Source: JANQUM01 sp047630355 (GTDB taxonomy: Bacteria > Bacteroidota > Bacteroidia > Cytophagales > Spirosomataceae). Taken from it: a stretch of DNA of 37,940 nucleotides. The DNA is taken from contig JBLHXN010000021.1 of assembly GCA_047630355.1 (NCBI GenBank), positions 1 to 37,940 on the forward strand. Direction: 5' to 3'. Of this stretch, positions 1-8,178 are shown in pieces. A model generated the notes under the pieces. It made no database searches. It was not told the DNA's origin and worked only from the letters and a program-made list of their open reading frames with translations. The position numbers and the translations under genes were made by a program. Within the stretch, counting starts at the first letter, position 1, and every line of letters starts with the position of its first letter.

Positions 1-105
1 AGAGATAGAATCAGGATAAAGGGATTCGACAAAAGAAACTTAATCAGGAAAATTGCAACGGAAATCCACAACCTGAGAATCAAAAATAAAACCCCATCTA
101 AATAA
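1..105 (+). CDS. C-terminal tail of an unidentified protein (partial)
   Basis: Frame 1 is open from the window edge to a TAA at 103-105. It encodes 34 residues rich in Lys, Arg and Ile, ending in NKTPSK. The basic, non-repetitive composition suits the C-terminus of a cytoplasmic protein, but no family is recognisable in so short a piece. About 50 bases of AT-rich sequence separate it from the next gene. The call rests only on the open frame and the absence of a competing gene. Confidence 0.4.
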   Translation, partial: RDRIRIKGFDKRNLIRKIATEIHNLRIKNKTPSK

Positions 106-157
106 ATTCGTGATAACGTTTAATAGTTAAAAATTAATAACCCTTAAATTCAACCTC

Positions 158-458
158 ATGATTCTTTTCGGAAGTGGTAGCAGAAATATGGGTATTTTTA
201 AAATTCCCAACACCACATGTGATTACTGTAAGCAAGAAAACACGCAATTAATCACCATTTTGGGCAACTATGCTCACATTTTTTGGACTCCCCTCTTTCC
301 CACTGGTCGGGATGCTATTGTGGAATGTACTCATTGCAAGTACACCATCGAGAAAAAAGATTTTTCTCCGTAACTGAAAGAGTTGTACGCTCAAAATAAA
401 AACCTTGCTGTACGCCCATTTTGGCATTGGGTTGGGCGTAGTTGGATTTTTGACGTAA
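158..458 (+). pseudogene. Zinc-ribbon (zinc_ribbon_15-like) membrane protein, decayed
   Basis: The N-terminus MILFGS, two CxxC pairs (CDYC and CTHC) and the intervening HIFWTPLFPTG match small Bacteroidota zinc-ribbon proteins, which usually have about 100 residues and end in a hydrophobic segment. Here a TAA at 371-373 interrupts the frame after DFSP. The same frame continues with LKELYAQNKNLAVRPFWHW, as family members do, so a Glu codon has probably become TAA. Further on, removing one G from the GGG near 434-436 restores a natural-looking end (WVGVVGFLT, stop at 456-458). One nonsense change plus one single-base insertion suggest a recently inactivated gene. The first 71 codons could still be translated and contain both zinc-binding pairs. 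Confidence 0.7.
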
Positions 459-520
459 ACTATCACAAAAAAACTATCTTCAATTTTAAACTTAATCATT
501 CACTTAAATATCATAAAATC

Positions 521-1108
521 ATGAAAATCAATCGTTTACTTATAACAGTACTTTTATTTATAACATCACTTACTTCTTTTAGTCAAGAGTGTATGATAGG
601 CGAAGTACGCATGTTTGCCGGCAACTTTGCTCCAAGCAATTGGGCCTTTTGCGATGGACAAATCTTGGTAATAAGTCAAAATCAGGCTCTCTTTTCAATT
701 ATAGGGACAATATATGGTGGGGACGGAAGCAGTACCTTTGGTTTACCTGATTTAAGAGGCAGGTCGGCGGTGCACCCGGGGCGTGGACCTGGGCTAAACA
801 ACATAAATTTAGGAAGTAGAGGTGGTACAGAGTACTTAACCCTTAGCACAAACAATCTTCCTCCCCACAGTCATACCGGTCACATAAGAATAGCAGATGC
901 TAAAGGGGATGCCTTTTACTCAAACGATGGATACATTGCTGACAGTTCTACGGTAGGATATCAGCAATATACAAATGCCCTTACTGGCAGCAAAACCATT
1001 CAAGGTGTGCAAACGGATAACACCGGCGGTGGTCAACAAATTTATAAGCGGTCTCCTTACACGGGAATCAATTATATTATCTGTTTGTTTGGTGTTTATC
1101 CGAATTGA
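521..1108 (+). CDS. Secreted phage tail-collar domain protein
   Basis: The frame can be opened further upstream from a TTG, but the first 46 codons overlap the end of the decayed zinc-ribbon gene. The ATG at 521 is followed by a classic signal peptide (MKINRLLITVLLFITSLTSFSQ), so it is taken as the start. The mature part begins with a tail-collar signature: GEVRMFAGNFAPSNWAFCDGQ, then QALFSIIGTIYGGDG, FGLPDLRGR and NNLPPHSH. This matches the phage tail collar/microcystin-dependent-protein family. In Bacteroidota such proteins are often exported and chromosomal rather than part of a prophage, and no other phage gene is near. Function unknown; the family call is firm. Confidence 0.85.
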   Translation: MKINRLLITVLLFITSLTSFSQECMIGEVRMFAGNFAPSNWAFCDGQILVISQNQALFSIIGTIYGGDGSSTFGLPDLRGRSAVHPGRGPGLNNINLGSRGGTEYLTLSTNNLPPHSHTGHIRIADAKGDAFYSNDGYIADSSTVGYQQYTNALTGSKTIQGVQTDNTGGGQQIYKRSPYTGINYIICLFGVYPN

Positions 1109-1166
1109 TTTGATAGCTGTTTATGATAAAAATTATACAGTCTGATACTCGATGATGAGCGAGCTC

Positions 1167-2834
1167 TCAAAAACTACTCATAACACTCAAACTCAACCCC
1201 TTATAAGCCGGAATAATACGGCAAATGCCGCCAACGCAGAGCAAGCCTTCCCGTACCCTACCGTAACTCAACGAAATGCGGTTTGCGTTCAGACTGTACG
1301 CCGTACCAATATTGTAATAGTGTTGTACGTCTGTGAAGTTGAAATCGCCGTAGTTTATTTCATCAGAAACGTAGAAAAAGTAATGCGGGGCAATGCTGAC
1401 TTCCGCTAACGCCATTGCCCAATTTCCTAAATCTTGTTTGGTAGAAAGGTGCTGTAATTCGGCGTGAAGAGCGTGTTTTTTGGAAAGCTTCCACGTGCCG
1501 TCGGCGATGAACGTTAGTGCGGAGACAATTTCGGGTCTGCCGCCAAGAATTACTTCACGGTTAAATTGCGTAAAATCTGAGACGAACGTTCCGTGAAAAT
1601 TATCGGTGAATTGTTGATCAAATTCTAAACTGGCGTTGCGGTAATATTTCTGTTCACCAACCTCAAAAAACTTCGTAGTGTAGCCTTCGTCCGTATTAGT
1701 TTCGTAGCGTTTCAGGCCATTCATTGCCGAGGCATTGAACGCTAAAGTTGAGCCATTATTTAGGGAATAAGTTGCGTCAAACTGTCCGCCAATTTCACCC
1801 AAAACCTGCGAGGCGTACGGATACAAAGTAAGCAGTCGATAGGTTTGTTGTTTCGTCCCGACGGGAACGTAATTTATCAAGGCGTTATTCAGCATTTCGC
1901 CCCGTTGCGAGCGAAAGTCCATGTTCTCAATTCGCTTCAATTGCAGTGTTGTGGTCAAGTTTCCCACAAACCAATCAGCGTTAAGTAAAAACGCTCTGCC
2001 AGTCCGGGTTATAAACCGATTTGCGGGCGAAGCATCCGGTGATTTCTGGGCGTATTCTGCTTGAACAGAAAACGTATTTATAGCGTAATCTACCCGACTA
2101 CTCCACGCCCAGACGTTGGGTTTTATGATGGTCAAAATTCCGTCGTAACTTTCATTTTTATTGACAATACTTCCGCCAATTTTTAAGAAGTAACTTGCCG
2201 ATGAATTACTAATTATCAACGAATTATTAAATCCCGAAAGCCACCCATCCGTTCGCCTAAAACTGAGTCGCTGTTTTCCTGTAAAAGCCGTAAAATTGTA
2301 TTTCTTATCGGTGAATGCCACTTTCAATCCGTCAATAGAAGTATCCATTCCCAACGGACGTTGTTCTTGTGCCCGTAAAATCAAACCGTTGCCAAATTGT
2401 TCGTAGAAATTTCCGAGTGTCGCTCCCCATTTTTTACCCTGATAACTCACGAAACGGCTTGCCAAACCCACTCCTTTCAAATTAGACGGGTAACCAATCA
2501 AGACCGGTGCGTAGCTTTCACCCCGAACACCAATCCTAAACTTCTTGTATTGGTAATTTAACTGCAAATACGTGTTGAACCCGTACTGATTCTCGAGGGT
2601 TTGGAAAGGTAAATTCTTATCTTCTTCGTAGCGTTGGGCTTCAATTTGTAAACTACCGGAGAGAAAGCCTTTATTTTTGGTAGAATCTGATTGGGCGAAG
2701 GTCACGGTTGATGCAAAAATTAAAACGAGCAAGATTGAACATGGATTGAACGGATAGTACGGATTAACACGGATTTCGTATTCTCCGTGGGCATCTGCTA
2801 AATCCGTGTCATCGGTGTTCCTAATTGTACTCAT
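1167..2834 (-). CDS. DUF6029-type outer-membrane beta-barrel protein
   Basis: This 555-residue protein has a signal peptide (hydrophobic core about residues 33-46, ending FAQ) followed by long runs of alternating polar and aromatic residues, and ends in SVMSSF with a C-terminal Phe, as outer-membrane barrels do. The pattern NGLILRAQEQRPLGMDTSIDG and the length match DUF6029, a Bacteroidota family without known function. Its ATG overlaps the stop of the upstream tlpA-like gene (ATGA), so the two are likely cotranscribed. The first 32 residues are odd: they read through a dispersed repeat (2741-2822), giving an unusually long polar stretch before the hydrophobic core. An in-frame TTG at about the start of LVLIFAS could give a shorter, more normal signal peptide. 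Family confidence is good; the real start is uncertain. Confidence 0.8.
   Translation of the reverse strand: MSTIRNTDDTDLADAHGEYEIRVNPYYPFNPCSILLVLIFASTVTFAQSDSTKNKGFLSGSLQIEAQRYEEDKNLPFQTLENQYGFNTYLQLNYQYKKFRIGVRGESYAPVLIGYPSNLKGVGLASRFVSYQGKKWGATLGNFYEQFGNGLILRAQEQRPLGMDTSIDGLKVAFTDKKYNFTAFTGKQRLSFRRTDGWLSGFNNSLIISNSSASYFLKIGGSIVNKNESYDGILTIIKPNVWAWSSRVDYAINTFSVQAEYAQKSPDASPANRFITRTGRAFLLNADWFVGNLTTTLQLKRIENMDFRSQRGEMLNNALINYVPVGTKQQTYRLLTLYPYASQVLGEIGGQFDATYSLNNGSTLAFNASAMNGLKRYETNTDEGYTTKFFEVGEQKYYRNASLEFDQQFTDNFHGTFVSDFTQFNREVILGGRPEIVSALTFIADGTWKLSKKHALHAELQHLSTKQDLGNWAMALAEVSIAPHYFFYVSDEINYGDFNFTDVQHYYNIGTAYSLNANRISLSYGRVREGLLCVGGICRIIPAYKGLSLSVMSSF
2741..2822 (-). repeat. Dispersed CGGAT-type repeat inside the 5' end of the DUF6029 gene
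   Basis: The minus strand reads as a chain of ACGGATTTAGC, CCACGGAGAA, ATCCGTGTTAATCCGT and CCGTTCAATCC units. Repeats built from GGAT/ATCC words occur in many bacterial intergenic regions, notably in Bacteroidota. Here the element sits between the TlpA/DUF6029 junction and the signal peptide and keeps the frame open. The extent is judged by eye. Confidence 0.6.
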
Positions 2835-3322
2835 TCAAGCCCCTTTAATACTTCAAAATATTTCGCTTCATCTCCCGGAGCGTAAGCACTCTGCTGATAG
2901 ATTATTTCGCCGTTTTTATTCAGAATTATGGTGTATGGAATGCTCAGAATATTCATCGAACGTTGTAGATCTCCGTTTGGATCAACGTAAATATCAAAGT
3001 TCCATTTTTTACTTTTTACTAAAGCCGGAACCCGCATTTGCGTGCGGGCGTCGTCGGTAGAAATCGCTACGAGTTTTACGTTGGTTGCTTTCGTCCATTC
3101 TTCTAATTCGGCATTTATAGCTTGTAATTCCCTTAAACAAGGCTTGCACCACGTTGCCCAAAAACTGATAATGGCCGGTCCGTTTGGGTTCAGAATTTCC
3201 GTAGCAGAAACGTTTTGCCGCTGTAAATTTCCAATAAATACATCAGGCAAACGTTTTTGAGCGTATGCAGATAGCGTTACTCCCAACAAAAACACTAACT
3301 TTATAAGTACATTTTTCAACAT
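2831..3322 (-). CDS. TlpA-like thiol-disulfide oxidoreductase
   Basis: A 163-residue exported thioredoxin-fold protein. Residues 1-21 form a signal peptide (VFLLGVTLSAYAQ). The active site is WATWCKPC with Cys59 and Cys62, preceded by the strand GPAIISF and followed later by the cis-Pro region SIPYTIILNKNGEI. This matches the TlpA/ResA/AhpC-TSA group, which reduces or isomerises disulfides, here in the periplasm. It overlaps the DUF6029 gene by four bases and lies divergent to an Omp28-related protein that carries its own CGWC site. The arrangement suggests a redox pair acting on envelope proteins; the substrate cannot be named from sequence. Confidence 0.9.
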   Translation of the reverse strand: MLKNVLIKLVFLLGVTLSAYAQKRLPDVFIGNLQRQNVSATEILNPNGPAIISFWATWCKPCLRELQAINAELEEWTKATNVKLVAISTDDARTQMRVPALVKSKKWNFDIYVDPNGDLQRSMNILSIPYTIILNKNGEIIYQQSAYAPGDEAKYFEVLKGLE

Positions 3323-3386
3323 TTTGGATTAACCTTTGGGCACGATAATTGAAATTACTATTTACTAAAAAACAACTCCTTTCGCC

Positions 3387-4367
3387 TTGAAACATTGTAC
3401 TTTTTACATCAAATTCGCTTTCATATTAACCTTTCTGCTCACAAGTTGTGAGGAAGAAAGCGTATCGGTAAAGGAAAAGCCAATCGCGGTTATTCCTGAT
3501 AATCCAAACGCAGGTTGTACGGATGCTCTCGCTAAGAACTATAAATCTACTGCCACCGTGGAAGATTGCAGTTGCGACTATGACTTTAACAGCCAAATAG
3601 CAACAACCACGCCAAGCAGTTTTTTGCGTCGTGCCTTGGTTGAAGAACACACCGGAACGTGGTGCGGGTGGTGCCCGATGGCACAAGAAGTGATGAAAGA
3701 TATGACCGTAGCCTCCCAAGTTATCGGCGTTGAAATTCATTACAACGATGAAATGGCGGATCTTGCCGTGGCTCATTCACCGCTCAGGAAAAAATACGGT
3801 GGCGTACCTTTTCCGTCGGGAATGGTGAATCGCCGAAAATCCGTTTTGGGTTCTACGGTAATCCAAAGCCACGAAGATTGGAAAATAAATACGGACGAAT
3901 GGTTAAAAAAAGGAAATATGTCGGTGGGCATTGCGTTAGAAAGTACTTTAGAAGGAAATAAATTCAAGCTACTCTCACACCTAAAATTCACCGAAAAAGC
4001 AAGCGAAAAACTACGCATGGGCGTGTATTTGGTTGAAGATAAAGTAGCGGGCTATCCTCAACTCAATTATCTGAGTAATTATCAGCAGTTCAAAAAGTGG
4101 AAAGCCTTCAGCCAACCCATCGAAATTGCTGATATCTTGCATTATAATGTAGCACGGGCGGCAATTGTCCCGATAACGGAAGGAGTCGAAATCCCGGCGG
4201 CGGCACTAAATGACGGGAAGATTTTCCGTAAATTATTTATCACGAAAGTGCCTGATTCTGTAAAAGTGCCGGCAAATATAAAAGCTGTAGTTTTTGTAAT
4301 GAACGAAGCCCTCGAAATAATAACAGTCAGGGAAGTAAACGTAAATCAACGGCGTGATTGGGAATAG
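3387..4367 (+). CDS. Omp28-related lipoprotein with thioredoxin-like CGWC site
   Basis: Start is a TTG at 3387; no ATG precedes the conserved region, and the TTG gives a clean lipoprotein signal (FILTFLLTSC, lipobox Cys21). Residues 43-65 hold a GCTDALAKNY...DCSCDYD motif, a short Cys-containing module frequent in secreted Bacteroidota proteins. The core EEHTGTWCGWCPMAQEVM (Cys93, Cys96) is the signature of Omp28-related proteins, which have a thioredoxin-like fold. At 326 residues it is of usual length. It is divergent from the tlpA-like and DUF6029 genes across a 64-base gap that must hold both promoters. A role in envelope thiol chemistry is inferred. Confidence 0.85.
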   Translation: MKHCTFYIKFAFILTFLLTSCEEESVSVKEKPIAVIPDNPNAGCTDALAKNYKSTATVEDCSCDYDFNSQIATTTPSSFLRRALVEEHTGTWCGWCPMAQEVMKDMTVASQVIGVEIHYNDEMADLAVAHSPLRKKYGGVPFPSGMVNRRKSVLGSTVIQSHEDWKINTDEWLKKGNMSVGIALESTLEGNKFKLLSHLKFTEKASEKLRMGVYLVEDKVAGYPQLNYLSNYQQFKKWKAFSQPIEIADILHYNVARAAIVPITEGVEIPAAALNDGKIFRKLFITKVPDSVKVPANIKAVVFVMNEALEIITVREVNVNQRRDWE

Positions 4368-4448
4368 AGTTTTCGGAATGTGAGAAACTTTTGTTTCTTT
4401 TGTAACGAAAAACCACTTGCAACGTCTCAAGTATAAATAATTACACTC

Positions 4449-4919
4449 ATGGGTAGATTCAAAATAACATTACTTATCTTATTAGTATTACTTCTGGCGG
4501 TTGGCTGGTACGTCAGTGCGGGCTATTATTCCAAAGGCGAACGTGCCGGAACTATCTCTAAGCTTAGCGAAAAAGGCTACGTATTCAAAACCTACGAAGG
4601 TGTTTTGAACGAAGGCGGGTATTCCGGAGAGACCGGAACGCTTCAGCCCCGTTATTGGGATTTCTCAGCAAAAGAAGACTCAGTAGTGAATAAATTACGT
4701 GCGGCCATGCAAACTGGTGAGCGTGTCACGTTGACGTACCACGAGAAGTTTTTCAAGTTTCCGTGGAATGGCGAGACCAAGAACTTTATTATAGATGTGG
4801 CATTTTTACCGAAGCCAGAGCAGCCGGTTTATCAAGCAGTTCCACCACCTCCACCACCCGCGGTTGTGGACAGCGTAACAAACACTACAAACGCTACCAT
4901 TCAGCCTGAAGCAATCTGA
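4449..4919 (+). CDS. Small membrane-anchored protein of a conserved Bacteroidota family
   Basis: A 156-residue protein with one N-terminal transmembrane helix (residues 5-24, ITLLILLVLLLAVGWYVSAG), then YSKGERAGTISKLSEKGYVFKTYEGVLNEGG, a segment conserved in Bacteroidota proteins sometimes mislabelled 6-phosphogluconate dehydrogenase. There is no dehydrogenase motif. The C-terminus is a Pro-rich tail (PPPPPPAVV) of low complexity. The bulk probably faces the periplasm. It is followed by a strong terminator, so it is likely monocistronic. Function unknown. Confidence 0.75.
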   Translation: MGRFKITLLILLVLLLAVGWYVSAGYYSKGERAGTISKLSEKGYVFKTYEGVLNEGGYSGETGTLQPRYWDFSAKEDSVVNKLRAAMQTGERVTLTYHEKFFKFPWNGETKNFIIDVAFLPKPEQPVYQAVPPPPPPAVVDSVTNTTNATIQPEAI

Positions 4920-4942
4920 CGGTATAAAAGATTAGTTTATTG

Positions 4943-4975
4943 AAATCCGTAGCATTCCAATGTTACGGATTTTTC
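4943..4975 (+). terminator. Rho-independent terminator after the small membrane protein gene
   Basis: AAATCCGTAGCATT pairs with AATGTTACGGATTT (14 positions, one G-T pair, tiny CC loop), followed by further T residues. It lies 24 bases after the stop at 4919, separating this gene from the MlaE-type permease. Confidence 0.75.
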
Positions 4976-5038
4976 ATTTAAAATCCCGTAAACAAAGGTT
5001 TAAAGAATCAATTAAAACTCAACGAGACATTATTTTGT

Positions 5039-5046
5039 TACCTTTG
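5039..5046 (+). promoter_or_regulatory. Possible Bacteroidota -7 box (TACCTTTG) of the mlaE-type gene
   Basis: TACCTTTG matches TAnnTTTG and lies 25 bases before the chosen ATG at 5071, a sensible distance. No clear TTG is seen 19-20 bases upstream, so support is partial. It favours the ATG at 5071 over the upstream in-frame start at 4960. Confidence 0.4.
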
Positions 5047-5070
5047 TGTAATTCAAAAAGTACAAAATTT

Positions 5071-5802
5071 ATGCTCAAGACTTTAGGAGAATTTTTCGTG
5101 TTTCTCGGAGAACTTTTTGTCCGCCGAGAGACCGCCAAAGTCTATTGGCACCGCTTTATTGACGAATGTGCTACTATTGGTACCGACTCCGTTGTGATTG
5201 TTTCTATTGTCGCATTTTTTATCGGAGCCGTGACCTGCGTACAAACGTACTCCAATCTGGTTAGTCCGATTATTCCTACGTACGTGGTCAGCAACGTAGT
5301 GCGTGACATGACCTTATTAGAGCTTTCCTCCACATTTATGTGCGTTGTGTTAGCCGGAAAAGTAGGTTCAAATATTGCCAGTGAATTAGGAACCATGCGA
5401 ATTTCCGAGCAAATAGATGCGTTGGAAGTTATGGGAATAAATTCGGCTTCTTATCTCGTCTTACCAAAATTAATGGCGGCGATGATTACCTTTCCATTGC
5501 TCGCTATTTTATCAGGTTTTCTGGGTATTTTTGGTGGCTATATTGCTGCTACCTTGACCGGAATCATGACCGCAGACGAATATATTTACGGTCTTCGGTA
5601 CTCTTTCGTACCGTTCAACGTAATGGTTGGCATTATTAAAGCATTTGTGTTTGGCTTTTTGATTACTACAATTTCTGCTTTTAGAGGGTTTAACACTAAG
5701 GGTGGAGCACTAGAAGTGGGACAAGCTTCTACGGCGGCGGTTACAAATAGTTGTATCGCGGTACTTTGTGCTGACTACTTATTGGCTGAATTATTAACTT
5801 AG
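5071..5802 (+). CDS. mlaE: MlaE/YrbE-type ABC transporter permease
   Basis: Translation from the ATG at 5071 gives 243 residues beginning MLKTLGEFFVFLGELF, the usual amphipathic start of MlaE-type permeases. An in-frame ATG at 4960 is available but would place the signal-like box at 5039 inside the gene. The protein has the family's membrane segments and the conserved ASELGTMRISEQIDALEVMGI loop, which contacts the ATPase, then KLMAAMITFPLLAI. In other bacteria MlaE works with MlaF and an MCE-domain protein (MlaD) to move phospholipids between outer and inner membranes. The matching ATPase follows after 85 bases; no MCE gene is in the window. Confidence 0.9.
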   Translation: MLKTLGEFFVFLGELFVRRETAKVYWHRFIDECATIGTDSVVIVSIVAFFIGAVTCVQTYSNLVSPIIPTYVVSNVVRDMTLLELSSTFMCVVLAGKVGSNIASELGTMRISEQIDALEVMGINSASYLVLPKLMAAMITFPLLAILSGFLGIFGGYIAATLTGIMTADEYIYGLRYSFVPFNVMVGIIKAFVFGFLITTISAFRGFNTKGGALEVGQASTAAVTNSCIAVLCADYLLAELLT

Positions 5803-5887
5803 CCATCAGGTTTTTTATAAAAACTAAAGGACCAAATTCATTTCAAAAAAAGCTAACAGCTAACGTCTGATAGCTAATAGCGATTAC

Positions 5888-6643
5888 ATGATCGAGATAA
5901 AAAACATCCAAAAAGCATTTGACGGGCGTGAAATCCTTAAAGGGATTAGCGGTAAGTTTGAGAAAGGAAAAACAAGTTTAGTAATTGGCTCAAGCGGAAC
6001 GGGAAAATCCGTTTTGATGAAGTGCATGCTTGATTTGATTCGCCCCGAAACGGGCGAAGTGCTTTATGATGGCCGGAATTTCCTAACCGCCGACAATGAA
6101 TTAAAAAAAGATATTCGTCGTGAAATGGGTGTTTTGTTTCAGGGCGGAGCACTATTTGATTCCAAGACGGTTGCTAAGAATGTCTCTTTCCCGCTCGAAA
6201 TGCTCACTACTATGAGTAAAGGCGAAAGAAAAGATCGTGTAAATTTCTGTCTCGAACGCGTCGGTCTTGCCGAATCTCGTAAAAGAATGCCTTCTGAGAT
6301 TTCGGGAGGAATGAAGAAACGCGTTGGAATTGCCCGAGCAATTGTGATGAACCCCAAGTACCTTTTTTGCGATGAACCGAATTCGGGCCTTGACCCGCTT
6401 ACAGCAATTACCATTGACGAACTCATCAAAGAAATCACGGACGAATACCAGATAACTACCGTCGTTATCACACACGACATGAATTCGGTACTGACTATCG
6501 GTGAATATATTATGTACCTAAACCAAGGAAATAAGCTTTGGGAGGGCAACAGCGAAACCGTATTACAAGCCAGCATACCCGAATTAGAAGAATTTGTATT
6601 CTCAAATCACGCTTTAAAAACAATGCGGGACAGTATCAGATAA
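5888..6643 (+). CDS. mlaF: MlaF-type ABC transporter ATP-binding protein
   Basis: 251 residues with a full ABC ATPase set: Walker A GSSGTGKS, Q-loop LFQGGALFDS, signature EISGGMKKRVGIARA, Walker B YLFCDEPNSGLDP and switch His in TTVVITHDM. LFQGGALFDSKTV is characteristic of the MlaF/Ttg2A (MCE-linked) branch. It sits 85 bases behind the MlaE-type permease, in the same direction, and the two should form the cytoplasmic and membrane parts of one lipid transporter. The spacer holds short AGCTAA-like repeated words but no convincing promoter. All catalytic residues are present. Confidence 0.9.
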   Translation: MIEIKNIQKAFDGREILKGISGKFEKGKTSLVIGSSGTGKSVLMKCMLDLIRPETGEVLYDGRNFLTADNELKKDIRREMGVLFQGGALFDSKTVAKNVSFPLEMLTTMSKGERKDRVNFCLERVGLAESRKRMPSEISGGMKKRVGIARAIVMNPKYLFCDEPNSGLDPLTAITIDELIKEITDEYQITTVVITHDMNSVLTIGEYIMYLNQGNKLWEGNSETVLQASIPELEEFVFSNHALKTMRDSIR

Positions 6644-6692
6644 TTTTACACTCGCTGTTACTGGATAATTAACCCACAACAACGGAGTGTTA

Positions 6693-8087
6693 TTACCCTA
6701 TCACTTTCATATTTACGGCATCCCACATAATTGGAGCCTGCTTTTCTGCACTCATATTGCAAGCAATAGACGGAGCAGCTGCACGTAACCCGAACGTGGC
6801 ATCTTCTACAATATCTTGCGGACGATTAGCACGGACAGCGTTGAAAAATACAATCATATGATCAAGACGATCATCGTAGTCTTTCTTTAACTTGAATTCG
6901 ATTGGTTCGTTGTTTTCCACCACCGTTTTGGTATCTCCGTAAGTTGCAGCGTACCATTTCTCGTATTCAACTTTTTGTTTTGCCGAGAAGCTTTCGAAAG
7001 AATCATAACCGCCGTATCCCGGCTTAGCGGGGCGTTTCAAGGTTTCTATCGTGAAATCATTCCAGCCAATATTTATTACTCCTTCCGTACCAATTAATCG
7101 CGTAGCCGAATTACCTTTTTTAGAGCCAGTTGCCAGATTCACCTGCGTAATAAACTGAAAAGATGCGTGTTCTTTCGTTTCAGGATAATTTAAAATTCCG
7201 GTCACCAAGTCATTGGCGTTTCGCCCGTCTTTCCAATAATTCAAATCACCAAGAGCGTAAATTTTATTCGGTCCAATGGCTCCCGTAATGACGTGAACGC
7301 CCGTCAGCAAATGCACAAATAAATCTCCGGCAACGCCCGTTCCATATTCTTTGAAATTCCGCCAGCGGAAAAACCGCACGGGATCAAACGGAACTTTAGG
7401 AGCATCTCCCAAAAAAGTATCGAAGTCAACCGTTTCGGGCGAAGCATCCGTCGGGATGGCGTAATTCCACGCTCCGCCGCTGTTCCAGCGTTCGTTAGAA
7501 GCTTGCACGTTGGTCAGTTCCCCAATTATTCCCGATTCATAATATTCTTTTGCTTTCAAAATAGCTGCACTACTTGCTCGCTGACTTCCCACCTGAAATA
7601 CCTTCCCGCCTGCCTTCTGAGCGTCAATAATTTCTTGTCCCTGCTCAATGTATTGTACCATCGGCTTTTCGCAGTAAACGTGCTTTCCTGCTTTGAGAGC
7701 ATCAACGGCAATTTGTTTGTGCCAATTATCTGAGGTACAAATCAACACCACATCAATATCAGATTTGACCAAAAGTTCGCGGTAATCACGGGTAGTGAAT
7801 ATATCTTTTCCCCATTTCTCTTTGGCCCGTTCTAATCGACCAGTATAAAGGTCACAGACAGCAACGAGTTTAACACCAGCTACTTTAAGAGCCGTATCGG
7901 TGTCATAATGCCCAATAATACCCGAACCAATTAATCCAATACGGAGTTCGTCGGCACTGTTGAGCTTTATTTTACTACTCAGTATATGAACATTCTTGTT
8001 CGCAATTGCCTGATTACCGACGGCTAAAGCAGCAGCGGTAGCACCCGCTTTTTTGATAAATGAACGACGGGAAGCACTTTTTTTCAT
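6693..8087 (-). CDS. Exported Gfo/Idh/MocA-family oxidoreductase
   Basis: The frame can be opened from a GTG at 8171, but the ATG at 8087 gives MKKSASRRSFIKKAGATAAALAVG, a twin-arginine export signal, and a matching promoter lies just upstream; 8087 is therefore chosen (464 residues). After the signal come a Rossmann motif (RIGLIGSGIIGHYD), AVCDLYTGR, and the hallmark KAGKHVYCEKPM, which positions the catalytic lysine region. Family members use NAD(P) on sugars or inositols and are carried folded to the periplasm by Tat. The neighbouring genes give no substrate clue. Confidence 0.88.
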   Translation of the reverse strand: MKKSASRRSFIKKAGATAAALAVGNQAIANKNVHILSSKIKLNSADELRIGLIGSGIIGHYDTDTALKVAGVKLVAVCDLYTGRLERAKEKWGKDIFTTRDYRELLVKSDIDVVLICTSDNWHKQIAVDALKAGKHVYCEKPMVQYIEQGQEIIDAQKAGGKVFQVGSQRASSAAILKAKEYYESGIIGELTNVQASNERWNSGGAWNYAIPTDASPETVDFDTFLGDAPKVPFDPVRFFRWRNFKEYGTGVAGDLFVHLLTGVHVITGAIGPNKIYALGDLNYWKDGRNANDLVTGILNYPETKEHASFQFITQVNLATGSKKGNSATRLIGTEGVINIGWNDFTIETLKRPAKPGYGGYDSFESFSAKQKVEYEKWYAATYGDTKTVVENNEPIEFKLKKDYDDRLDHMIVFFNAVRANRPQDIVEDATFGLRAAAPSIACNMSAEKQAPIMWDAVNMKVIG

Positions 8088-8117
8088 CTTAAGTATTGGT
8101 TGAATAGTTGTAACTTT

Positions 8118-8148
8118 CAAATGTAACGAATTTGAGAATGTTTGCCAA
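8118..8148 (-). promoter_or_regulatory. Promoter of the Gfo/Idh/MocA gene (TTG-N20-TACATTTG)
   Basis: On the minus strand TTG (8148-8146) is followed by 20 bases and TACATTTG (8125-8118), an excellent match to the Bacteroidota sigma consensus TTG-N19/20-TAnnTTTG. It lies 31 bases before the ATG at 8087. Its outer edge is only 30 bases from the first codon of the truncated toxin gene on the other strand. Confidence 0.65.
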
Positions 8149-8178
8149 AAGGTATTTATATCCGATTTCACGCCCGAT

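Noticed and set aside
383..520. N-terminal 46 residues of the tail-collar frame
   Set aside because: They overlap the decayed zinc-ribbon gene and precede a typical signal peptide starting at the ATG at 521.
521..1108. Prophage, because of the tail-collar domain
   Set aside because: No capsid, terminase, integrase or lysis genes nearby; a signal peptide shows an exported cellular protein.
1152..1409. Plus-strand ORF of 85 codons
   Set aside because: Lies antisense to the DUF6029 gene's 3' end, has no recognisable domain and looks like a shadow frame.
8088..8171. Longer start (GTG at 8171) for the Gfo/Idh/MocA protein
   Set aside because: It would put residues before a clean Tat signal and place the promoter TTG-N20-TACATTTG inside the gene.
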